From NCBI GenBank assembly GCA_022702705.1, contig CM040434.1:61343334-61407333 (forward strand): 64,000 nucleotides of DNA, given 5' to 3'. This DNA is from Papilionanthe hookeriana x Papilionanthe teres (lineage: Eukaryota; Streptophyta; Magnoliopsida; Asparagales; Orchidaceae). A program made the position numbers and the translations under genes. Shown here one piece after another: positions 55,771 through 64,000 of this stretch (position 1 is its first letter; the number at the start of each line of letters is the position of its first letter). The notes below the pieces were generated by a model, which did not search any database, was not told where the DNA came from, and worked only from the letters and a program-made list of their open reading frames with translations.

Positions 55771-57127
55771 GCAAGTACGCCGAAAGCGTTGGACGGGTCA
55801 TCAAGTATTGCAATGGATTAAATTTCTGAGATCGGGTTGACCTTATGAGAAAGCATGTAGTGCACGAGCTTTTGAGCGGCGAAGATCGGGGCCGAAACAG
55901 TGCTTTTCAATTGCGGGATACTTTATTTCCATCGGAAGTAAACGACGGCTTAGGTAGTAAAGAGTATTTTCTTTACCCTCATCATTGACCTGGGCTAACA
56001 GGGCTCCAAGAGAGTCATCTAAAGCCGCGGTATAAAGTATCGATGGTCTATCTGAGACTGGGGCTGCTAAGACAGGAGGTGTCATTAAATATTGTTTAAT
56101 GTCCTCGAAGGCTTTCTGGCATTTCTCTTCCCAGATAAATTTGGTGTCCTTTTTAACTAATGCGAGAAAGGTCGACACCTACCAGACAAGTTTGAGATAA
56201 AGCGTCGAAGATATGCCAGCTTCCCTTGAAAAGATCGTAGTTGTTTTAAGGTTTTGGGAGGCGGCATTACTAAGATAGCTTTTATCTTTTCTGGATCGAT
56301 TTCAATTCCACGATGTCGGACAACGAATCCTAAGAATTTCCCGGAGGTGACGCCGAAGGCACATTTTAAGGGATTCATCTTAAGGTTAAATTATCTTAAT
56401 CGTTCGAAAACAATTCTCAAATTATACAGGTGGTTTTCCTTTACTTTGCTTTTGATGACCACATCGTCCACATAGCATTCGACTTGATTGTGGATGAGAT
56501 CATAAAAAATTCTTGACATTGCTCTCTGGTAGGTTGCTCCTGCGTTCTTCAGTTCGAATGGCATCACTGTGTAGCAATATACTCCGATCGGCGTTCTGAA
56601 TGCCGTAAGTTTCTCATCTTACTGGAGCCATTTTTATGCAGTTTGTATCCCGAAGATCCATCCATGAATGAGAATATTTCATGTGTTGAAGCAATATCGA
56701 TCATTAGTGCGGGATCGGTAGAGAGAATTCATCTTTTGGACATGCCTTGTTTAAATCTCCGAAATCCACACAAACTACGATCCGACCATTCTTCTTCTGA
56801 CTCGGTACCACATTGGCTAGCCAAGTTGGGTATTGTTCTTCACGAACAAATTTAGCGTCTATTAGCTTTTTAACTTCGGTATGACTTGTTGTTCAATTTC
56901 TAGACGCATTCTTACAGGACCTTGTCTGATCGGAACGAAGTAGGATCCACTCCTAGCTTATGGATTGCGACCTGCGGAGCTAATCCTGGCATCTCATCGT
57001 AGTTCCAAGCAAAACAGTCTTTAAATTCCATTAATAACTTGATTATTTCTTCGGAGTCTTCTTTATTGAGTAAGGAGCTAACAAAGGTAGGTCTAGGCGT
57101 TTCGTTAGTACCTAAGTTAACTTCCAT
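55771..57127 (-). pseudogene. E2 reverse transcriptase and first RNase H
   Basis: Start: PRPTFVSSLLNKEDSEEIIK and EFKDCFAWNYDEMPGL (57090-56980). The catalytic YVDD is intact at 56474-56463 (VECYVDDVVI). The thumb has GKFLGFVVRHRGIEIDPEKI and KTLKQLRSFQGKLAYLRRFI. RNase H: SILYTAALDDSLGALLAQ and GKENTLYYLSRRLLPMEIKY. Frameshifts occur near 56930, 56880, 56650, 56390 and 56165, more than in E1. Catalytic residues of RT look unaltered. Confidence 0.9.
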
Positions 57128-57823
57128 TAACTCATCTATTGTAGACTTAATCTCTTCTTCGAATTCTGGTGGAGCATCTCCAATTTGTAAATCTTCGAAT
57201 TCTTACGTAGTTTCCATGCGGTTTTCATTAGACTCGCAGTGAAAACCAAGCAAAATTCGGTATCGTCAGTCGATCCCTACGTGCCGAATGCGAGACCATG
57301 CTTTGAATTGGGTGGACGACCGGAGTTATTCCATAATTTTTCAAAATGTTGTGATTGAATTTTTGTCCATTATCGAGGTAAGAAACCATGATAAATTAAA
57401 TTTTGAACACAGGGAGAGTACCACTCAAAAGGTAATTCCATTAATTCTGATGAAATAACATCTTCAAATTGTACATTATTTTTCAGTTTTGGAGGAGGGA
57501 GCACCACGGTAGAATTTAATGGGCTTTGCACCGCGGCTACGTACCTCTTTGACCACCATACCCTCGATCTTATTAGAATGGATCGGGGTCAGGGTCATAG
57601 TACGTACATAGTGGTTAATCTTCTCGTACATCGATTTATATTTTTCGTTCTTTTCATCTTCGAGAGGGATCCTGAATTGCGGCTTCTTTCGACTTATTAT
57701 CGCTGCTTCTTGCTTGATCCCTTTTTCTTCTTCAGAATCATCTTCCCAATCAACATTGATGGCTGGTTTCCTCTGTCCAACTGTCCTAACGTCTCTGCCA
57801 CGACCTCGTCCCCGGCCTCGACC
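57128..57823 (-). pseudogene. E2 protease-RT linker
   Basis: Landmarks shared with E1: APPEFEEEIKSTIDELMEVN-like start of RT, FEKLWNNSG, LPFEW-SPCVQNLI, and a Gly/Arg tract around 57800-57830 (RPRPGTRSWQR-like). Several stops. The role is unknown; in E1 the same segment carries RGRGRGRGR. Confidence 0.65.
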
Positions 57824-58760
57824 TCAGATGCAAGTTGTGGAGAAACCTTCACCATCTCGCAGTAAGGGAGTGGTGAGTGACTGTTGGACTAGAACTTCAG
57901 GTTCTTCGTCATCCAGAACTTCCTTTGCTTCATTTTTTATAGTATCTCTGGAAAAGATTGTTTTCTTCAGAGGTGCATAATAAGCTGCATCTTCATGGAT
58001 TCCAATTTCATGTACGGAGAATGGTTGTAAGTTACCTTTGATGCACTGTTCCCCTCCATCATAGTATTTGATGCACTGATGTAGAGATGATGGTACCATC
58101 CTGTTTTCATTTATCCATGGTCGGCCCAGTAGGGCGTTGAATGACGTTTCTGAATCAATTATGTGAAATTTTGCAGTTGTCTTTGCCAAGTCACCGGTCT
58201 TCATTAGCGAGTGTTATTGATCCGAGGGCTCTTTCTCCTTTACGGTTGAATCCTCTTAATAGCATTTTGTCCGCTTCGAGCTCGCGAGCATCAATTTCCA
58301 AATATGCTAGCGTTCGAAGATTCATTATATTGATTTATGCTCCTGGATCCACCAATACTGCGGAGAGTGTAAACTTCCCGATTGTAACCGAAATGTACTA
58401 ATGGTCGGTTGTGAGTCCGCCGTCCCAGTAGTAGGTCATTGTCCGTGAAGGTAACACCTCGCCGTTCCTTTAACAAGCAAACCTCATCTAAGGAATCTCC
58501 GGTCATTTGAGCTAAGAAAATTTCCGGATCAAGTAAGGCCTTGATCAGAGCTTCTCTCATCTCCTTTGATAAGATGAGAGCGTCGTAGATGCTTAGTTTG
58601 GCCGGTAGTTTTCTAAGTTGGGCTAGCACGTTGTAGTCCACATTATTTCCATGTGTCTCGATTTCTTCCCGAATAGGTATTTCTTCTGTCGGGGTTGGTT
58701 CTTCCTGAACAACCACCTGCTTTCCTTTGTCCTTTGGACCCATTCTCGGAGGTAGAACTC
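57824..58760 (-). pseudogene. E2 aspartic protease region
   Basis: N-terminal half: NVDYNVLAQLRKLPAKLSIY and LILSKEMREALIKALLDPE (58640-58510). The active-site motif reads LVDPGA then TAA then INIM at ~58353-58330; the stop replaces the Ser found in E1 (DPGAS). Then AKFHIIDSETSFNALLGRPW at ~58170-58110 and GIHEDAAYYAPLKKTIFSRD at ~57990. Frame changes near 58390 and 58205. The nonsense codon in the catalytic loop makes this protease inactive. Confidence 0.88.
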
Positions 58761-58799
58761 TTCCACTTCTTAAGTTGACTTCTGTAATTTCTTCCGAAT

Positions 58800-59926
58800 C
58801 TAGTATCGAGTTTGCTTGGTGTCTCGCTCATGAATCGGAATGACGAGGTTCTTCCGGATTAGCTTCGAGTACGAAGGCTCTAACTCTATTGTATCTGGAG
58901 CTCCTCGAAACTCGCAGATAGATTCATTGCTTGTTGAACTCTCGTAGCCTTCCTGGTGGATGTCTTCCTTGTCATTGTGATCGTCGAGATTGTGTATGAT
59001 TTGAGAATTGTTACTTGTATCGGAATTGATGTCCGGATTAGGTTGGTCGTCGCTAGTTACATAATCGTTAGAAACAGTCAAAAAGTAGCCAACACCATAA
59101 CCCTTATCATTATAAGATCCCGCCGGAGCAAGCAAATAATCATACAGAGTCGGAGGTTTGAGGGATTTCTCCCCCTAATCAGAAACAACTATCCTAGGAT
59201 AAGCAGCCGCTAGTCTAGCCTCAGGAGCCTCGGTCTTCTCTTCTTCATCAATTTTCTTCTTTTCTTCAATCGTCTCTTGTTGAGGTGGTCCTTCTATCGC
59301 AAGTGATAATGCCGACTGGACAGGTTTCGAACTCTGAATTGAGGCTCGTACCGAAGCGGTTTGGATGTGATCCAAAATCTTCTTCGAAGACTTTGTCCAA
59401 GCGGTAGTCCATCCATCATCAGTCGCATAGGGATCTATCGGAACAATGAGATCCGTCGAGATAACATTGACGGAACCTCCTTTCTGGGGTTCCTTCATGT
59501 ACTCCTTGGGGATTGTTATATTCCATTTTCGAAGATTGTCATTGAGCCAACTTTTGAAGGTAATGCAATCTTCTATCTTGTGTCCAAGCATCCGGTGGTA
59601 AGGGCAAAAGTTGGGATCACCTTTCTTGTCGACTTCTTCTGGTCTATTAGGTTCTCGTAGTTGAAATGCGGAGTCTTCATCGGGCGTGAGAACATTTTCA
59701 GCCTTGCCACATTCTTGAATGGATATTCCCCGCTCGAAGCTCCTTTAGCGTACGTTGTGGGTGAGGCGGTTGTTCATCTCTTGTTGGGATAGTGATAGGC
59801 TGGGTCGGGGTTCTTGGTAATACGGTGAGTTTGTTGTGACCGTTACGCGGTATTTGTATTGGCTGCTTACCTTTATCGACAGCTGCGACGATCCCGGACT
59901 TCTTTTCGAAAGTTTTTCATGGGCTT
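58800..59926 (-). pseudogene. E2 gag C-terminal region with Cys/His motif
   Basis: FCPYHRMLGHKIEDCITF at ~59612-59565 gives a C-x2-H-x4-H-x4-C arrangement, an unusual zinc-knuckle-like motif presumed to bind RNA; E1 has lost the first Cys. It is followed by IPKEYMKEPQKGGSVNVIS and DPYATDDGWTTAWTKSSKKI, then a Lys/Glu stretch. The tail (59135-58800) has TSDDQPNPDINSDTSN and an acidic, low-complexity character. 59592-59926 holds the Gln/Pro-rich part in broken frames. Confidence 0.78.
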
Positions 59927-60880
59927 CTATTTGTCTGTTTTGTCAGTGAAACTTAATTGCTTCGCCTCCTCTTGTAAGCTTCCGGCCTTGCTTAACAACT
60001 TCTCGAAAGTCTTAAAAGTAAATCCCTTGAGGAGAAGTGCTATTGGGCTATGAATGCACTTAAGTAAAATTTCGACTGCATGTTGTTCTTGCAGCTGTGG
60101 CGCACACTTCATACTTAGATTCCTCCATCGAAGTATGTAGTCCACCAAAGTTTCGTTCTGCTTCTGCTTCTCTACCACTAAATCACCTATAGTGATGTGG
60201 TGATGAGCTCCGACAAATCGTTTGATGAAGAGGTTCTCTAATTCTGAAAATGTCTTCACCAAACCGTTTGGTAATTCCACATACCAATCAAAGGCGATTC
60301 CTTACAGGCTGCTGACAAATTGTCGGAAGAGTAAAGCATCACTTCCGCCGGCATTGCAACAACTGGCACGAAAATGTGCAACGTGCTGTCGAGGGTTTCC
60401 GGTTCCATCAAAGGTCTTGAACAGAGGTGGTACGAAGCCTTTCGAGTATTGGACAGCGTCGAAGTCTTTAGGATAAGGCCTACCCGTCCGAATGGATGTC
60501 CCACTCTTTGATTGTGCCAAGGCTTCTCGCACCTGCTGTTCCACCATGTTTTTGATATCCTTTTCTGGAATCATGTTTTGTGTTGTGTCCCTTTTTAATT
60601 GATCATCCTCGTTGACGGATGTAATCTCCTTTGCTCCGTCTACAATGTGAATAACTTCTGGGGGTGTTTCTCTTTGGGGTTGAACCTGAATCTGGAGAGT
60701 GGCTAGGGCTACAGCCATCTCTTCCATCCTTTTTGCCATTTGGGCGATCGTATCATCTTTCTCTTGAAGCTGCATCCTCATTACTTCCGGCTCCTCTCTT
60801 TCTGCGGCTGCAGGAGCACCTTGTGAAGCTGACGAAGCTCGTGTTTCAACCATGTTAATTTCTGCATATTCATCATCCAT
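59927..60880 (-). pseudogene. E2 gag (capsid domain)
   Basis: From MDDEYAEINMVETRASSAS (60880), with a coiled-coil-like RMQLQEKDDTIAQMAKRMEE, then TGRPYPKDFDAVQYSKGFVP, LFKTFDGTGNPRQHVAHFRA and FVSSL, a TAA at ~60313 where E1 has Ser, GIAFDWYVELPNGLVKTFSE, FIKRFVGAHHHITIGDLVVE and VDYILRWRNLSMKCAPQLQE. This is the gypsy gag domain. Similarity to E1 is strong at protein level. The true start may be further upstream (60880-60920), as in E1. Confidence 0.9.
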
Positions 60881-61009
60881 GAACTCTGACGAGTCGACTT
60901 TTTCTCCAAATTTCTCTTCTCTTTCTCTTGCTAATCACCGAATATCGGTTCTTAGATTTTCCATAGCATTTTCTAGTGGTCTTTTTTGTACATCCTTGCA
61001 GTTGTCATG

Positions 61010-62103
61010 CTATAACTGTCGGGTTTCCTTCTCATGAATCCCCTTCACTGAGGTAGCACTTTCTTCGGACTCAAGTCTCTTGACGAGACTTTCCTTCTCA
61101 GGTTGTTGTTTTAATCTTAATTGTCCGGCAGTGGGACACCATACCATCCTCCTAGCACGAAGAGGTCTGGGACCGGATTGTCTGTCGACCCAATCGTTGG
61201 AAGGTGGTATCCTCCCTAATTTGTAGTCTCGAAACAACGACGAGTGGACTAGCTTTCATTCTCTTATTCGGCTTCTGCGGCGATAACGAGTTCCACTCGC
61301 TGCCCAAGACGAGACTTGCAGGCACCACGCTCCTATCCTTCTTAAAATCTTCGACACAAGAGCATTTTCTTTCTTTGCCAACTTTTCTGTCAGGGTTTGC
61401 AGTCGAGCAAATGGCGTAATTCTAGCCCTTTTCTTACGGCCATAGTTGTAATATGCGTGCTGAGGCAATGCAGCAGCAATCTTGCGGATATTTTCCTTAT
61501 CCTTTGCGGCGGAGAGGGGGTGAAACCTACTTCCTCCCAAAAGTGGTATGTATTCAGGCAGTGGTGTATACTCGGGCAGTTCTGGGATTTCTTCTAGGAA
61601 AGCAACTTCGGCGGCTGCGGCTTCTCAGCAATCCTTCTACTTGCTCCTTCTCACGAGTCCGTGTTAGTGATGGAATTCTTGAAGCTGGACCCGATTTCAA
61701 AAACGAAGGTTTCACGAGGAAGATCGTACCCTCCACGGTAACGGGTTCATCATAGTTACGAATTTCCTTCCCCTTTAGTACGGCGAAAGCTGGGGTAGGT
61801 GCGAGACGACTAGACCGGTGGGGGTAGCAACAACGATCCTTCACGAACAACGGTGCTCCTCTCGGTGGAATCTTTTGCGGAGGAGGGATTTCATGAGAGT
61901 TGACTTGAGGTTAAACTCGATCAACGGTTTCTCGGTTCCGGTACTTTGCTTGTGAGTGAAAAGAGAGTGACGTCGGGGATTTTGATGTCGGTGTCCCCGA
62001 ATCCTTGTCTGAATCGAATGATTTCATTATTAGGTAGTTCGTCCTTGAACATAGCCAGGTCCAGTCCGTTGATGAAGGAAAAGATCAGTTTTAGGGCTTC
62101 CAT
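61010..62103 (-). pseudogene. E2 ORF1: extra ORF upstream of gag, unknown function
   Basis: Starts MEALKLIFSFINGLDLAMFK (62103). Further pieces: PAFAVLKGKEIRNYDEPVTV and FLKSGPASRIPSLTRTREKE (61800-61660), SRFHPLSAAKDKENIRKIAA and ITPFARLQTLTEKLAKKENA (61530-61370), and NDWVDRQSGPRPLRARRMVW (61195-61130). It matches the E1 ORF1 in order and motifs. Four or more frame changes. No known domain recognised. Conservation between two elements argues for a real protein once made by both. Confidence 0.68.
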
Positions 62104-62632
62104 TTATGCAGGGCAAATTCCAAGTGTTAGTCCCCGAATCGTGCTTCTTCTTGTCATAAAACTTTTGACGAAAAAGAAAGAGTCCGAACACATTTTCTTT
62201 TATCTTAGTGTATTTATGGTATTAAAAGAAAAGTTATTTAGATAATTGTTTTTCGAAAAGATTTGTTCGTTAAGACGAGAGAATTATTAAAAGAAGGAGA
62301 GTTGTAGGAAGGATAAAAGGAATTGATTAGGAGCTGGAAAAGGAAGAGAAAGTTTTTAGAAACTTCTTGACCCTCAAGATCGTTCCTAAACCAATACCTA
62401 TTGGGGGTCCACCCCACCTCCGAAATGAGGTAAAAGGATCTCGGAACCTCTCTGTTTAGGGGTGTCTAAACAGTGGCTCCTAAATCCGAGAGAATGTTGG
62501 CTGTACTTGTTCAAGGTATAAATGAACATAGTATTCGAACGAAAAGAAGGGTAGTTTGATCCACTAGGGACATGGATACACTACCGATTTTTGAAAGCAG
62601 AATTATCTGATTAAAATGGAGAGAGGAATTAT
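62104..62632 (-). other. E2 5' untranslated leader
   Basis: Leader between PBS and ORF1. At 62393-62410 lies AATACCTATTGGGGGTCC (plus strand), complementary in RNA to the 18-mer near the 3' LTR. Shared with E1 are the segments CTCTCTGTTTAGGGGTGTCT and GAGAGGAATTATCCCCAGCG. No gene. Confidence 0.65.
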
Positions 62633-62649
62633 CCCCAGCGGATTCGCCA
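62633..62649 (-). other. E2 primer binding site
   Basis: Minus strand TGGCGAATCCGCTGGGG, 5 bases from the LTR edge at 62655. It differs from E1 by one base (C to A). Confidence 0.8.
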
Positions 62650-62654
62650 GAATT

Positions 62655-64000
62655 TGTACGACTTATTTTTTTTAGGTTTTAAATTTGGTTTAAATATATA
62701 TATATGTATATATATAATTTAGAAAGTAGCATTTGATTCTGAAAATAATTTTGAGTTTGAAAGTTTTAAGATATGAAATCAAACTGATCTCACATCCCAA
62801 ATAGTTTATATAAATGAGCGCCACATCACAAGCTATGTATCTATCCCGAAGAATAGACACAATACTTGATGATGGGGCCTCGATTAAATAAACTAGAAGA
62901 TTTGTGACATCCGTTTGTTTTGCAAACCAATTTTATAAGCCGACAAATTCCACTGCCTAATATAAATGAATTAAGCAGGGTTTATATTACCTGGGTTCTT
63001 AAAATTTTCTATAAGGGCAAGCCCCTATAGTTAATTACATCTTAAATGACAGGAATCACTTAAGAAAACTCTCGATAATAATCAATAATTCTGCTCTCAA
63101 GTATCTCAAAGTTTATGTTTTTAATGGATTGAATTTTTGAATTTCAATAGGGAATGAATCGAGTTTGGAACATTTTATTTTGGGAATCCAAAAGGAAGAA
63201 AGGTAGGAGAAATTACAGATTCGAAGCGAACTTCGGTAATTTCCCGACTTTCCTATTGTTTGGCTTGAATTTAGGAAAGTCCTAATAACTATTTAATGTT
63301 TTGATCTTGCCAATTTTAATTAATTAGGACTTATATTCGTATGACATGATCATACAAATAGCCTCGAAGATGTCAGGGTTTATGTCGTATCGGACGACTT
63401 CCTCGGAATCCTAAGACCGGTTAGGACTTAATTTATAATGCAAATGCCTAACAAAAGGTTGAGGATTTATGTTGCACTAGGAAAACTACCTCGAAGTCCT
63501 ATGGCTTAGTTATCTAATTCTAAGAAAGTTTTGTTGAAGTAGACTCAGGTTTTGCTGATGACGATGGCCGTGCTGCCCACCATGCTCCGAGCTCCTTGTT
63601 GTTGTAGAGTTTTAGTTTTAGAAGATTAAAAATCAAGAGATGAGGAAAGTGTTCAGTTTTAGAGTAGTTTTAAAATCCAAGTGTTTTTTATGTTTTAATT
63701 AAAACAAATCTTAAAGTTGATTATAACAACACCGGTTAAGATCCCACGGTTCCATCCTTCCGGCATCGTTATTTTTATCGGATTCACTTAGTCTCGATGA
63801 ATTTGCTAAACTCAATCGAATGAGTTTCACACTTTCATTTAGACCGTGGGAAATCCCGTTAGCAACACGTAGGTTACATCATCCGAGGTATTCCCGATCA
63901 TCCAACAAGACGTTTTAGTTTAGTTGTAATTGTAGTTTTGTATTTTGTTTGTGATTAAATTTTGAGTTGTTTTATATTTTGAAATGTTGTGGCGGTAAAT
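62655..64000 (-). repeat. E2 5' LTR (right copy), continues beyond the window
   Basis: Starts TGTACGACTTATTTTTTTTA and matches 42217-43590 throughout with a few percent substitutions and a shorter TA tract. Only the 3'-most ~1.35 kb in RNA sense (U5 side) is in the window, so the promoter region is not visible. No genes. Confidence 0.92.

Larger units (their letters stand above)
42217..64000 (-). mobile_element. E2: giant Tat/Ogre-like element carrying an AlkB-type ORF
   Basis: Minus-strand element of at least 21.8 kb. LTR edges TGTACGGCTTATTTTT (42217) and TGTACGACTTATTTTT (62655) are direct repeats; the first ~1.35 kb of the two LTRs is comparable and differs by a few percent plus a (TA)n indel. 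RNA order: 5' LTR, PBS (62649-62633), leader, ORF1, gag, protease, RT, RNase H, second RNase H, integrase (stop 53739), AlkB-type ORF (53497-51660), tandem repeats (51186-50095), 3' LTR. It belongs to the same lineage as E1 but is clearly a different family. All coding parts are broken. The right LTR continues beyond the window. Confidence 0.88.

Overview
The window is plant nuclear DNA made almost entirely of old, nested LTR retrotransposons of the Ty3/gypsy superfamily. No host gene, tRNA, rRNA or CRISPR array could be supported. Plant origin rests on the two lineages present: Athila (plus-strand-style PBS TGGCGCCGTTGC, gag-pro-pol followed by a Transposase_32/env-like ORF) and Tat/Ogre-like (two RNase H domains, an extra ORF before gag, a tandem-repeat 3' UTR and very long LTRs). 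The AT-rich base composition and the dense nesting suggest a large, repeat-rich plant genome; I cannot name the species.

Layout, left to right. (1) 1-18208: Tat/Ogre-like element E1 on the minus strand: inner part of its 3' LTR (1-~3640), two minisatellites (4069-4725), broken pol (4995-~9975), gag (~9979-12157), an upstream ORF1 (12245-13349), PBS (13929-13945) and a 5' LTR from 13951 that is cut off at ~18208. (2) 18209-20363: internal fragment A of an Athila element, plus strand. (3) 20364-32506: Athila element B, plus strand, with a partial 5' LTR, gag, pol, a coiled-coil-like ORF, an env-like ORF and a full 3' LTR. (4) 32507-33595: degenerate tandem array of about 76-bp units. (5) 33641-34773: piece of a minus-strand Athila LTR (D'). 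(6) 34774-40338: Athila element C, plus strand, inserted into D' and itself cut in integrase. (7) 40339-42216: 3' LTR, PPT and stub of a minus-strand Athila element D, inserted into C. (8) 42217-64000: a second, larger Tat/Ogre-like element E2, minus strand, inserted into D and running off the right end. D', C, D and E2 form a stack of insertions, each interrupting the one before.

The most notable feature is in E2. Between the end of pol and its tandem-repeat 3' UTR it carries, on its own coding strand, about 1.8 kb encoding a protein whose middle is a plant ALKBH9/ALKBH10-type AlkB (Fe(II)/2-oxoglutarate RNA demethylase) domain with a visible HxD...H metal triad. E1, the same kind of element, lacks it. 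The copy is uninterrupted by introns but broken by frameshifts. E1 and E2 also share a hairpin next to an 18-mer near the inner end of the 3' LTR that is complementary to a segment of the 5' UTR of the same RNA, and a 64-bp LTR block that is identical between E1 and the left LTR of E2.

All polyproteins carry stops or frameshifts, and several lost catalytic residues (RT FMDD to FMED or FMND in B and C, integrase first Asp to Tyr in E2, stop in the E2 protease motif), so every copy here appears non-autonomous. Exact inner borders and PPTs of the E1 and E2 3' LTRs could not be fixed by eye.
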